From Alphaproteobacteria bacterium (GTDB taxonomy: Bacteria > Pseudomonadota > Alphaproteobacteria > CACIAM-22H2): a stretch of DNA of 64,000 nucleotides. The DNA is taken from NCBI GenBank assembly GCA_016793165.1, contig JAEULA010000114.1, positions 124,001-188,000 of the forward strand, read 5' to 3'. Shown here piece after piece: positions 35,882 to 44,669 of the stretch. The notes under the pieces are model-generated. The model did not search any database, had not been told where the DNA came from, and was given only the letters and a program-made list of their open reading frames with translations. Position 1 is the stretch's first letter. Each line of letters begins with the position of its first letter. Position numbers and translations under genes: made by a program.

Positions 35882-38800
35882 GCTTCTCGGAGACCTTCAT
35901 CCGGCGGCCGGTCGCGACCACGCTGGTCACGCTCGGGGCGACGCTGGCGGGGATCGTGGCGTTCCTCGGCCTGCCGGTCGCGCCGCTGCCGCAGGTCGAC
36001 TTCCCGACGATCTCCGTCCAGGCGCAGATGCCCGGGGCGAGCCCGGAGACGATGGCGACGAGCGTCGCGACCCCGCTGGAGCGCCATCTGGGCCAGATCG
36101 CCGACGTCAGCGAGATGACCTCGTCGAGCTCGGTCGGCTCGACCCGCATCGTCCTGCAGTTCGGCCTCGGTCGGAGCATCGACGGGGCGGCGCGCGACGT
36201 CCAGGCGGCGCTGAATGCCGCGCGCGCCGATCTGCCGGCCAACCTGCGCAGCAATCCGACCTATCGGAAAGTCAACCCGGCCGACGCGCCGATCATGATC
36301 CTCGCGCTGACGTCGCCGACGCTGAGCAGCGGCCAGATCTACGACGCCGCGACGACGGTAATGGAGCAGAAGCTGTCGCAGGTCTCCGGGGTCGGGCAGG
36401 TCACGCTGGGCGGCGCCTCGCTGCCCGCGGTGCGGGTCGAGCTCGATCCGCGCGCGCTCACCAAGTACGGCATCGGCCTGGAGGACGTCCGCGCCGCCCT
36501 GGCGGCGGCGAACGCCAACGCGCCGAAGGGCGCGATCGAGGAGGGTGATCGGCGGTTCCAGATCTACGCCAACGACCAGGCCAGCCGCGCCGCGGACTAT
36601 CGCGGCCTGATCGTCGCGCATCGCAACGGCGCCGCGGTGCGGCTGACCGACGTGGCCGAGGTCGTCGATTCCGTCGAGAACCTGCGCAACCAGGGCCTCG
36701 CGAACGGGCGGCCGTCGGTGCTGGTCCTCATCTTCCGCCAACCCGGCGCGAACATCATCGAGACCGTCGATCGGGTGCGTGCGCTGCTGCCGCAGCTGCG
36801 CGCCTCGATTCCCAGCGACATCGACATCGCGGTCGCGACCGACCGGACGACGACGATCCGCGCGTCGCTGCGCGAGGTCGAGCGCACCCTGATCGTGGCG
36901 ATCGTCCTCGTCGTGCTGGTCGTCTTCCTGTTCCTGGGCGACGCCCGCGCGACCCTGGTCCCGGCGGTCGCGGTCCCGGTGTCGCTGATCGTCACCTTCG
37001 GCGCGATGTACCTGCTGGGCTACAGCCTCAACAACCTGTCGCTGATGGCGCTGACGATCGCCACCGGCTTCGTGGTCGACGACGCGATCGTCGTCCTCGA
37101 GAACATCGCCCGCCACGTCGAGGCCGGCATGTCGCGGCTCGAGGCGGCGATCCGCGGCGCCCGCGAGGTCGCGTTCACGGTCGTGTCGATGAGCGTGTCG
37201 CTGGTCGCGGTGTTCATCCCGATCCTGCTGATGGGCGGCATCGTCGGCCGGCTGTTCCGCGAGTTTGCGATCACGATCTCGATCGCGATCCTGGCGTCGC
37301 TGGCGGTGTCGCTGACGACCACACCGATGCTCTGCGCGACGATGCTGGGGCGCCGGGCCGCCGGGCGGCCGGGGCTCTGGGCGCGGGCGAATGCGCGGGT
37401 TCAGCGCGCGATGCTCTGCGCCTACGACGCGTCGCTGGGTTGGGCGCTGCGGTTCCCCGCCGCGATCCTCGCCGTGCTCCTGCTCGTCGTCGCGCTCAAC
37501 GTGCAGCTCTACGTCGCCGCGCCGAAGGGGTTCTTCCCGCAGCAGGACACGGGCCGGCTGATCGGCGGCGTGCAGGCGGACCAGAGCACTTCGTTCCAGG
37601 CGATGCGCGGGAAGCTCGCGCAGTTCGTCGACATCGTGCGCGCCGATCCCGCCGTCGACACCGTTGTCGGCTTCACCGGCGGCGGCCAGACCAACTCGGG
37701 ATTCATCTTCGTGTCGCTCAAGCCGCTGGCGGAGCGCGACGCGTCCGCCGACCAGATCGTCGCCCGTCTGCGCCGACCGCTCGGCACCGTCGCCGGGGCG
37801 CGGCTCTTCCTGCAGCCCGTCCAGGACATCCGAGTCGGCGGCCGGCAGGCGAACGCGCAGTACCAGTACACGCTGCAGTCGGACGACCTCGCGCTGCTGT
37901 CGAGCTGGACGCCGCGGATCGTCGAGGCGCTGCAGCGCGCGCCCGAGCTCGTCGACGTCAACTCGGACCAGCAGGAGAAGGGCCTGCAGATCGATCTCGC
38001 GATCGACCGCGACAAGGCCGCGCGCCTCGGCCTGAAGATCAGCCAGATCGACGCTACGCTCTACGACGCGTTCGGCCAGCGCCAGGTGTCGACGATCTAC
38101 AACGCGCTGAACCAGTACCACGTGGTCATGGAGGTGGCGCCGCGGTTCTGGCAGAGCCCGGCGACGCTGGACGAGATCCACGTCAGCACCTCGGGCGGCG
38201 CCGCGAGCGGGACGCAGATGACGAACGCGGTGGCGGGCACCACCGCCGTCGCCGCGGGCCGGGCGGGTGCGGCCGCCGTCGCGGCCGATGCGGCGCGCAA
38301 TCTCAGCGCCAACCGGCTGGGCAATGCGGGCCGCAGCGGCGCCTCGTCGGGGACCGCGGTGAGCACGGCCGCCGAGACGATGGTGCCGCTCTCGGCCGTC
38401 GCATCCTACCGACCCGCGAGCGCACCGCTCGGCGTCTACCATCAGGGCCATTTCGTCGCGACGACGATCTCGTTCAACCTGGCCCCGAACACGACGCTGG
38501 GCGACGCCGTCCGCGCGATCGACCGTGCCATCAACGTCGCCGGCGCGCCGAGCGCGATCCATGGCGGCTTCCAGGGCACGGCGCGCAGCTTCCAGCAGTC
38601 GCTGGGCAACCAGCCGCTGCTGATCCTCGCCGCCATCGTCGCCGTCTACATCGTGCTGGGCATCCTCTACGAGAGCACGATCCATCCGATCACCATCCTG
38701 TCGACGCTGCCGTCGGCGGGAATCGGCGCCGTGCTGGCACTGATGGCATTCAGGCTCGAGTTCGGCATCATCGCGCTGATCGGCGTGCTGCTGCTGATCG

Positions 38801-39171
38801 GCATCGTGAAGAAGAACGCGATCCTGATGATCGACTTCGCGCTGGATGCCGAGCGTCGCCGCGGCATCGATGCGCGCACGGCGATCCGCGAGGCCTGCAT
38901 GCTGCGCTTCCGGCCGATCATGATGACGACGCTCGCGGCGATGCTCGGCGCCCTGCCGCTCGCGCTCGGCGCGGGCGACGGCGCGGAGCTGCGCCGGCCG
39001 CTCGGCCTGTCGATCATCGGCGGGCTGCTCCTCAGCCAGGTCCTGACCCTCTACACGACGCCCGTCGTCTATCTCTATCTCGATCGGCTGCGGCCCCGGC
39101 GCGCGGCCGCCGGGCCCGATGCGAGACAGTGGACGGCGTCCGACGAGCGCGATCCGGAGGCGAGGACGTGA
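35878..39171 (+). CDS. mdtC: RND multidrug efflux permease, MdtC/MuxC type, with Ala/Gly-rich insertion
   Basis: Second RND subunit, 1097 aa, about 70 residues longer than E. coli MdtC (1025). It starts with GTG overlapping the mdtB stop and reads SFSETFIRRPVATTLVTLG. The proton-relay region is TGFVVDDAIVVLENIARHVE. The extra length is mostly an Ala/Gly/Ser/Thr-rich stretch at about residues 770-830, between DEIHVSTSGGAASG and ETMVPLSAVASY, in the second periplasmic porter/docking region. The stop overlaps the start of the outer-membrane factor gene (GTGA). Confidence 0.95.
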   Translation: MSFSETFIRRPVATTLVTLGATLAGIVAFLGLPVAPLPQVDFPTISVQAQMPGASPETMATSVATPLERHLGQIADVSEMTSSSSVGSTRIVLQFGLGRSIDGAARDVQAALNAARADLPANLRSNPTYRKVNPADAPIMILALTSPTLSSGQIYDAATTVMEQKLSQVSGVGQVTLGGASLPAVRVELDPRALTKYGIGLEDVRAALAAANANAPKGAIEEGDRRFQIYANDQASRAADYRGLIVAHRNGAAVRLTDVAEVVDSVENLRNQGLANGRPSVLVLIFRQPGANIIETVDRVRALLPQLRASIPSDIDIAVATDRTTTIRASLREVERTLIVAIVLVVLVVFLFLGDARATLVPAVAVPVSLIVTFGAMYLLGYSLNNLSLMALTIATGFVVDDAIVVLENIARHVEAGMSRLEAAIRGAREVAFTVVSMSVSLVAVFIPILLMGGIVGRLFREFAITISIAILASLAVSLTTTPMLCATMLGRRAAGRPGLWARANARVQRAMLCAYDASLGWALRFPAAILAVLLLVVALNVQLYVAAPKGFFPQQDTGRLIGGVQADQSTSFQAMRGKLAQFVDIVRADPAVDTVVGFTGGGQTNSGFIFVSLKPLAERDASADQIVARLRRPLGTVAGARLFLQPVQDIRVGGRQANAQYQYTLQSDDLALLSSWTPRIVEALQRAPELVDVNSDQQEKGLQIDLAIDRDKAARLGLKISQIDATLYDAFGQRQVSTIYNALNQYHVVMEVAPRFWQSPATLDEIHVSTSGGAASGTQMTNAVAGTTAVAAGRAGAAAVAADAARNLSANRLGNAGRSGASSGTAVSTAAETMVPLSAVASYRPASAPLGVYHQGHFVATTISFNLAPNTTLGDAVRAIDRAINVAGAPSAIHGGFQGTARSFQQSLGNQPLLILAAIVAVYIVLGILYESTIHPITILSTLPSAGIGAVLALMAFRLEFGIIALIGVLLLIGIVKKNAILMIDFALDAERRRGIDARTAIREACMLRFRPIMMTTLAAMLGALPLALGAGDGAELRRPLGLSIIGGLLLSQVLTLYTTPVVYLYLDRLRPRRAAAGPDARQWTASDERDPEART

Positions 39172-40739
39172 GCCATGCCAACCGAGCGGCGCCGGACCGG
39201 CGTCGCGTCCTGTGGGCCGCGGCGGTCGCGCTCGCCCTCGCGTCCTGCAAGGCGGGGCCGGATTACCAGCGTCCCGAGGCGCCGACGCCGCCGGCCTTCA
39301 AGGAGATGGCAGGCTGGAAGATCGCGGCGCCGCGCGATGCCGCGCCGCGCGGCGCGTGGTGGAGCGTCTATCGCGATCCGCAGCTCGACGCGCTGGTCGC
39401 CCAGGTCGACGTGTCGAACCAGACGATCAAGAGTGCCGAGGCGGGCTTCCGGACGGCGCGCGCCCTGGCGCGCAGCGCCGCGGCCGCCGGCTATCCGACG
39501 ATCTCCGCCGGTGCCGCGGCCGAGCGGCTGCGGCGCGGCTCCGGTACCTCGAGCGCCGGCGCCGCGAGCGCCCGCGCCCGGACGACGACCGGCGGCGGGC
39601 GCGCGCAGAACCTCTACGACGCCTCGCTCGACCTCGCCTGGGAGATCGATCTGTGGGGCCGGGTGCGGCGGGCGGCCGAGGGTGCCTCGGCCGCGGCGCA
39701 GGCGAGCGCGGGCGATCTCGAGGCGGCGCGGCTGTCGATCCAGGCGGAGCTCGCGACGAACTACTTCCTGCTCCGCGCCGCCGACGCGCAGAGACGCATC
39801 CTCGACGCGTCGGCGGTCGCCTATGCCCGCAGCCTCGAGATCGCCCGCAATCGCTACGCGGTCGGCGTCGGCGCCCGCGCGGACGTGCTGTCGGCCGAGA
39901 CCCAGCTCGAGACGACGCGCGCGCAGGCGATCGCCGTGGGCGTCCAGCGCGCGCAGCTCGAGCACGCCATCGCCGTCCTGCTCGGCCGGCCGCCGGCGGG
40001 GTTCGCGCTCGCCGCCGCGCCGCTCGCCGCCGCGCCCCCGGAGATCCCGGTCGAGGTGCCCTCGGTGCTGCTCGAGCGCCGGCCCGACATCGCGGCCGCC
40101 GAACGGCGCATGGCGGCGGCGAACGCCCAGATCGGGGTCGCCGAGGCGGCGTTCTTCCCGACCATCACGCTGTCGGGGAGCTACGGCTACACCTCGACGG
40201 CGCTCGGCCAGCTCATCCAGGCGGCCAACCTGCTGTGGTCCGTCGGCACGCAGGCGACCGCCACGATCTTCGACGGCGGCGCGCGCAGCGCCGGCGTCGA
40301 GCAGGCGCGCGCGGCCTACGACCAGGCCGTGGCCGAGTACCGGCAGACGGTGCTGGTCGGATTCCAGCAGGTCGAGGACGAGCTCGCCGCGCTGCGGATC
40401 CTCGCCGAGCAGGCCGAGGTCCTTGCGGCCGCCCTGCGCTCGGCACGCGAGGCCGAGCGGCTCACGCTGAACCAGTACCGGGCGGGCACGGCGGCCTACA
40501 CGAGCGTGATCACCGCGCAGGCGGCGGCGCTCGCCGACGAGCTGGCGGCGCTGAACGTGCAGCAGGCGCGGCTGGTGGCGAGCGTGGCGCTGATCCGCGC
40601 GCTCGGCGGGGGCTGGGACGCGGCGAGCCTGCCCGCGCCCGACCGCCTCTACGAAGCCCCGACGAGCGAAGCGCCGGCGCCGCCGAAGCCCGGGCCGTGG
40701 TCGGGCATGGGCACCGCGATCCGCAACCTGTTCAAGTGA
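39168..40739 (+). CDS. outer-membrane efflux lipoprotein (NodT/OprM family)
   Basis: TolC-like channel protein of 523 aa completing the tripartite pump. The GTG start overlaps the mdtC stop (GTGA). A lipoprotein signal ends in the lipobox LASC (Cys27), and the mature protein begins KAGPDYQRPEAPTPPAF, the usual NodT/OprM opening. The two repeated halves contain long helices (LDLAWEIDLWGRVRRAAEGA and NAQIGVAEAAFFPTITLSGS). Position and family match OpmB of the MuxABC-OpmB system. Confidence 0.94.
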   Translation: MSHANRAAPDRRRVLWAAAVALALASCKAGPDYQRPEAPTPPAFKEMAGWKIAAPRDAAPRGAWWSVYRDPQLDALVAQVDVSNQTIKSAEAGFRTARALARSAAAAGYPTISAGAAAERLRRGSGTSSAGAASARARTTTGGGRAQNLYDASLDLAWEIDLWGRVRRAAEGASAAAQASAGDLEAARLSIQAELATNYFLLRAADAQRRILDASAVAYARSLEIARNRYAVGVGARADVLSAETQLETTRAQAIAVGVQRAQLEHAIAVLLGRPPAGFALAAAPLAAAPPEIPVEVPSVLLERRPDIAAAERRMAAANAQIGVAEAAFFPTITLSGSYGYTSTALGQLIQAANLLWSVGTQATATIFDGGARSAGVEQARAAYDQAVAEYRQTVLVGFQQVEDELAALRILAEQAEVLAAALRSAREAERLTLNQYRAGTAAYTSVITAQAAALADELAALNVQQARLVASVALIRALGGGWDAASLPAPDRLYEAPTSEAPAPPKPGPWSGMGTAIRNLFK

Positions 40740-40761
40740 CGCGACCGGGCGCGCGGCGGCG

Positions 40762-41769
40762 TCAGAACTTGTTGACGGTCAGGGTCCAGTCGCTGCGCTG
40801 CGGGAAGTAGCGGGCGAGGAAGCGGTAGGTCGCGCGCATCGCCGCCTCGATGGCGTCGCCGCGCTCGCTCGCGATCGGGTCCCAGCGCTCGATCATCTCG
40901 TCCCAGCGCATCAGCTTGGTGTGCAGCTCGTCGCGCATCGTGCGGATGAACTCGATCTGCTGGGACATCTTGCGCAGGACCTGGACGACCTCGCCGGTCT
41001 GCGCGTCGACCATCTGGAAGATGCCGTTGAACTCGTTGGACGGCGTGCGCATCAGGGCTTGCACGCGTTGCACGTCGTCGGCGATCGAGCGCTCGCGGCG
41101 GTACAGCTTGGCGGCGTCCGCGAGCTTGCGCTCGATCATCTTCACCTTGCCGTGCCGCTCGCGCAGCGCCTCGATATAGGCGAGCTCGCGCGCCAGCGTG
41201 TCGACCTGCTCGAGGACCTTCTCCTTGTTCTCGCGCCCGTAGCCGAGCTTCTCGGCCATCTCGCCGAGCGCCTCGTTGACATGCGCCTTGGTCTCGGGAT
41301 CCTCCGCCATCTTCTGCAGGATGTGCGGGTCGGACGTGCCGGCATCCGTGTTGGTCGCCCATGCCGCCAGGTTCACCGACAGCCGCGCCTTGGCGATGGC
41401 GTGGTGGTGCGGCTCGACGGTCCAGGACGACGAGCCGTCGAGCAGCTCGCGCGGGATCGAATCGCCGGGATGGATCACCTTCACGAACTTCAAGCTCTTG
41501 GCGATGATGTTCAGCAGCTTGCCGTCGTCGGTGTCGGGCGTGAGCTGGAACTCGCGGGCGAGGGTCGGGATGGTCAGCGACGCCTTGAGCTCGCCGAGGG
41601 TGACGTTGAGCACCGCCTCGTCGGTCGCCGGCGAGATCGCGAAGAACGCGCCCTTCACCGAGAACAGCTTGTGCGTGAAGATGAAATGGGTGCTGCGGTC
41701 GCCGGCCGGCGTCGGCGCGGCGGTCTGATCGCTAGTCTCGGCGACGGCAGCGTTGCCTTCTTCGGCCAT
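40762..41769 (-). CDS. conserved-looking protein of unknown function, helical, His-rich motif
   Basis: Cytoplasmic 335-aa protein that I cannot assign to a family. The first 100 residues look like mixed strands (THFIFTHKLFSVKGAFFAIS, LNVTLGELKASLTIPTLARE), followed by a short block WTVEPHHHAIAKARLSVNLA. From about residue 150 it is long charged helix, with probable coiled coil between KEKVLEQVDTLARELAYIEA and KMIERKLADAAKLYRRERSI. The end has QVLRKMSQQIEFIRTMRDEL and RYFPQRSDWTLTVNKF. No signal peptide or membrane segment. The codon usage and composition are like real genes of the region. It stands alone between the pump operon and the aminopeptidase. Confidence 0.8.
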   Translation of the reverse strand: MAEEGNAAVAETSDQTAAPTPAGDRSTHFIFTHKLFSVKGAFFAISPATDEAVLNVTLGELKASLTIPTLAREFQLTPDTDDGKLLNIIAKSLKFVKVIHPGDSIPRELLDGSSSWTVEPHHHAIAKARLSVNLAAWATNTDAGTSDPHILQKMAEDPETKAHVNEALGEMAEKLGYGRENKEKVLEQVDTLARELAYIEALRERHGKVKMIERKLADAAKLYRRERSIADDVQRVQALMRTPSNEFNGIFQMVDAQTGEVVQVLRKMSQQIEFIRTMRDELHTKLMRWDEMIERWDPIASERGDAIEAAMRATYRFLARYFPQRSDWTLTVNKF

Positions 41770-41848
41770 ATGCGGATCTGGTCATCACGAAACGGGGCGG
41801 TTGCGAAGGCACGCCCGGGGGGTCTCGTGGGACCGTCGCATGGGGCGG

Positions 41849-43246
41849 TTAAGGTGTGACTAACGCCGCCCTTTCGGCTGCGAGCGCGAACAAGGCCCGC
41901 AGGGCCTGGGCCTCGGCCCCCTCCGGCCTGCCGGCGCGGCCGGCATTGTTCCAGGCGAAGATGTCGAGATGGATCCAGGCGATGCCCGGATCGACGAACT
42001 CCTGCATGAACAGGGCCGCCGTGATCGAGCCGGCCATCGGGCCGCCGCTGATGTTGTTGAGATCGGCCACCTTGCTGTCGAGCAGCGGGCGGTAGGGGCG
42101 CCACAGCGGCATGCGCCACAGCGGATCGGCGGCGGCGGCGGCGTGGTGGGCCAGGCGCCCGGCGACGGCATCGTCGTTGCAGTAGGTCGCGGGCAGCTCG
42201 GGTCCGAGCGCGACGCGTGCCGCGCCGGTGAGCGTCGCCATGTCGATGATCAGCGCCGGCTTCTCGCTGCTCGCCTCGTGCAGCGCGTCGGCGAGGATCA
42301 GCCGCCCCTCGGCATCGGTGTTGCCGATCTCGACGGTCAGCCCCTTGCGCGAGGTGATCACGTCGAGCGGGCGGAAGGCGTCGCCCGAGACGGCGTTCTC
42401 GACCGCGGGGATGAGGACGCGCAGCCGCAGGCGAAGCTTCGCCTTGACGATCATGTGGGCGAGGCCGAGGACATGCGCGGCTCCGCCCATGTCCTTCTTC
42501 ATCATCTTCATGCCGTCGGCGCCCTTGAGGTCGAGGCCGCCGGTGTCGAAGCACACGCCCTTGCCGACCAGCGTGAGCTTGGGATGGCTCTCGTCGCCCC
42601 AGCGCAGGTCGATCAGGCGCGGCGGTCGGGCCGAGGCGCGGCCGACGGCGTGGACGAGGCGATAGCCTTCGGTCAGCAGCGCTTCGCCGACGATGATCGT
42701 CGCGGTCATGCCCAGCGCCTTGGCCATGTCGACGGCGGCGGCCGCGAGCTCGGCCGGGCCCATGTCCTGCGACGGCGTGTTGATCAGGTCGCGGACCAGG
42801 GCGTTGGCCTCGACGGTGCGCGTCGCCGCCGCGCGATCGGCGGCCGCCGGCAGCACCAGCTTCGCCGGCGCGCGCGCCGGCTTGCGATATCGCGTGAACT
42901 GGTAGGCGCCGATGCCCCAGGCTGTGGCGAGGCGCGTGGCGAGCGCCGGGGCGATCGCGTCGTCGATCTTCCAGGCGCCGACGGGAAGCCGCGTCGGCAG
43001 GCCGGCAAGGCGCCAGAAATCGTCGGTCGACCCGTCGTCGGCGAAGACCATCACCGCGCCGACCGCGCCGCGGCCGCTCGCCGAGGGCAGCAGCTGCAGG
43101 TCGCCCGCGCGGCCGCCGAAGCCCGCCGCCTCGAGCCAGGACCGCGTCGCCGCGGGCTGCTTTCGCATCCACGCCTTCGCGGCAGATGCCGCGACGAGCG
43201 CGAGGGCGCGGGGGCGCGGGGCGGAGGTCACGAGGGCGCTGGCCAT
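41849..43246 (-). CDS. leucyl aminopeptidase family protein (M17)
   Basis: Di-metal aminopeptidase of 465 aa, cytoplasmic. The M17 signature NTDAEGRLILAD is complete, and the first metal-binding block is GKGVCFDTGGLDLKG. The N-terminal domain is shorter and divergent from PepA (KAWMRKQPAATRSW), as in the PepB-like M17 proteins of alphaproteobacteria. It releases N-terminal residues from peptides. The start was set at the ATG of MASALVTSAPR, close to the divergent GST gene (100 bp). Confidence 0.93.
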   Translation of the reverse strand: MASALVTSAPRPRALALVAASAAKAWMRKQPAATRSWLEAAGFGGRAGDLQLLPSASGRGAVGAVMVFADDGSTDDFWRLAGLPTRLPVGAWKIDDAIAPALATRLATAWGIGAYQFTRYRKPARAPAKLVLPAAADRAAATRTVEANALVRDLINTPSQDMGPAELAAAAVDMAKALGMTATIIVGEALLTEGYRLVHAVGRASARPPRLIDLRWGDESHPKLTLVGKGVCFDTGGLDLKGADGMKMMKKDMGGAAHVLGLAHMIVKAKLRLRLRVLIPAVENAVSGDAFRPLDVITSRKGLTVEIGNTDAEGRLILADALHEASSEKPALIIDMATLTGAARVALGPELPATYCNDDAVAGRLAHHAAAAADPLWRMPLWRPYRPLLDSKVADLNNISGGPMAGSITAALFMQEFVDPGIAWIHLDIFAWNNAGRAGRPEGAEAQALRALFALAAERAALVTP

Positions 43247-43346
43247 GTCGATTCCTTCGAAGGGTATGTCGGGGACGCGTCGGAACTTGCCCGAGCCTCG
43301 GCGCCGATGCAAAGGTCCGCGCCGTCCGCCATTCGGGAGAACATCG

Positions 43347-44006
43347 ATGTCCGACGCGATCCTCTACCTCGGCAACAAGCGCTATTCCTCGTGGTCGATG
43401 CGCGGCTGGCTGCCCTGCATGATGGCCGGCTTCCCGTTCAAGGAGGTCGTGATCCCGCTCGACACGCCGGAGACCAATCGCAGCATCCGGGCGGTATCGG
43501 CCTCGGGCCGCGTCCCCTGCCTGCATCACGACGGCAACGTGATCTGGGATTCGATGGCGATCGCGGAGTACTGCGCGGAGCTCGCGCCGGGGCTGTGGCC
43601 GACCGCCCGCGACGCGCGCGCCCACGCCCGCGTGATCGCGGCCGAGATGCATTCCGGCTTCGTCGAGCTGCGCAAGGCGATGTTCTTCAATCTCGGCCAG
43701 CGCTGGCCGGGCCACGGCCGCACGCCCGGGGCGCTGGCGGACATCGCGCGCATCGTCGAGCTCTGGGGTGGCACGCGCGCGCGCTTCGGCGCCGGCGGCC
43801 CGTTCCTGTTCGGCGCGGCCTTCTCGCTTGCCGACGCGTTCTACGCGCCGATCGTCTGCCGTTTCAAGACGTGGGAGCCGGAGCTGCCGGCGGCGGCGCA
43901 GGCCTATGTCGATGCGGTGTGGACGCAGCCGCTGGTTGCGCGCTGGGTCCGCGAAGGGCTCGCGGAGACCTGGCGCTCGCCCAAGTACGAGACGCCGCCG
44001 GCCTGA
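43347..44006 (+). CDS. glutathione S-transferase family protein
   Basis: GST-fold protein of 219 aa. The N-terminal thioredoxin-like domain begins LYLGNKRYSSWSMRGWLPCM, with the Ser-rich SSWSMR stretch in the position of the catalytic residue, and includes SGRVPCLHHDGNVIWDSMAI, where Val-Pro is the cis-Pro loop and Asp-Ser binds glutathione. The C-terminal helical domain ends in VREGLAETWRSPKYETP. This form resembles the GST family used in maleylacetoacetate and other detoxification reactions, but the substrate is unknown. Confidence 0.92.
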   Translation: MSDAILYLGNKRYSSWSMRGWLPCMMAGFPFKEVVIPLDTPETNRSIRAVSASGRVPCLHHDGNVIWDSMAIAEYCAELAPGLWPTARDARAHARVIAAEMHSGFVELRKAMFFNLGQRWPGHGRTPGALADIARIVELWGGTRARFGAGGPFLFGAAFSLADAFYAPIVCRFKTWEPELPAAAQAYVDAVWTQPLVARWVREGLAETWRSPKYETPPA

Positions 44007-44030
44007 CCGGCGGCGCCTCGCCCGTCCGGT

Positions 44031-44453
44031 TCAGCGGATCAGCAGGACGGGCACGTCGCAGTTCGCCAGCACGCGCTGCGAGGTCGAGCCCATGACCAGC
44101 GACGCCAGCGCGCCATGGCCGTGGGACCCCATGACGATCATGTCGAACTTGCCGGACGCGGCGAGCTTGGCGATCTCGTCGCCGGCATTGCCCACCTTCG
44201 TGACGACCTTGTGCTTCCAGCCCTTCTGCTTGAAGTAGGGGACCACGCCCTTGCACGCGGCGGCGGTCTCGTCGGCGTGCAGCTTGTCGATCATCTCCTT
44301 GCCCACGGCGGCTCGCGCGCGCGGCGGGATCGGCGTGCCGACATAGAGCAGCGTGTACTCCGCCGCCGCGCCGAAGAACTCGGCGTGCGCACCGAGATAG
44401 GCGAGCATCCGCTTCGTATAGTCGCTCCCGTCGATCGGCAGCAGGATCTTCAT
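44031..44453 (-). CDS. universal stress protein (UspA family)
   Basis: Single-domain UspA protein of 140 aa, cytoplasmic. It opens with MKILLPIDGSDYTKR and ends in the nucleotide-binding pattern GSHGHGALASLVMGSTSQ followed by CDVPVLLIR, the G-2X-G-9X-G(S/T) motif of ATP-binding UspA proteins. It probably aids survival under stress. It is convergent with the GST gene (24 bp). The 216-bp gap upstream has a GGAG ribosome site but no clear promoter. Confidence 0.93.
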   Translation of the reverse strand: MKILLPIDGSDYTKRMLAYLGAHAEFFGAAAEYTLLYVGTPIPPRARAAVGKEMIDKLHADETAAACKGVVPYFKQKGWKHKVVTKVGNAGDEIAKLAASGKFDMIVMGSHGHGALASLVMGSTSQRVLANCDVPVLLIR

Positions 44454-44669
44454 CGCTTCATCTCCAAGGGGGTGAGGGGTCGTGTCGGTGACGTGTCGCG
44501 CGATCGCCTCGGGGAGTTCGCCTCCGGCGCGCGACGCGGCGTCGCGCGTCCCGTCGCGTGCGCGCGCGACGCGGCCCGCGGCGCAACGCGGTGAATGCCG
44601 CGGACGAGCAAGATGGGGAGTCCGGTACGCGATGCCAAGCCGCCCGACCCGGTCACTTCGCCGCGGCGG

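Noticed and set aside
35812..38685. 957-codon open frame on the minus strand opposite mdtC
   Set aside because: It is Arg/Asp/Gly-rich without any domain and lies antisense to a clear RND gene. Similar long antisense frames face mdtAB (29287-32841, 32234-34870), yejAB (26136-28316) and the LysRS gene (17888-19687); all follow from high GC at the third codon position.
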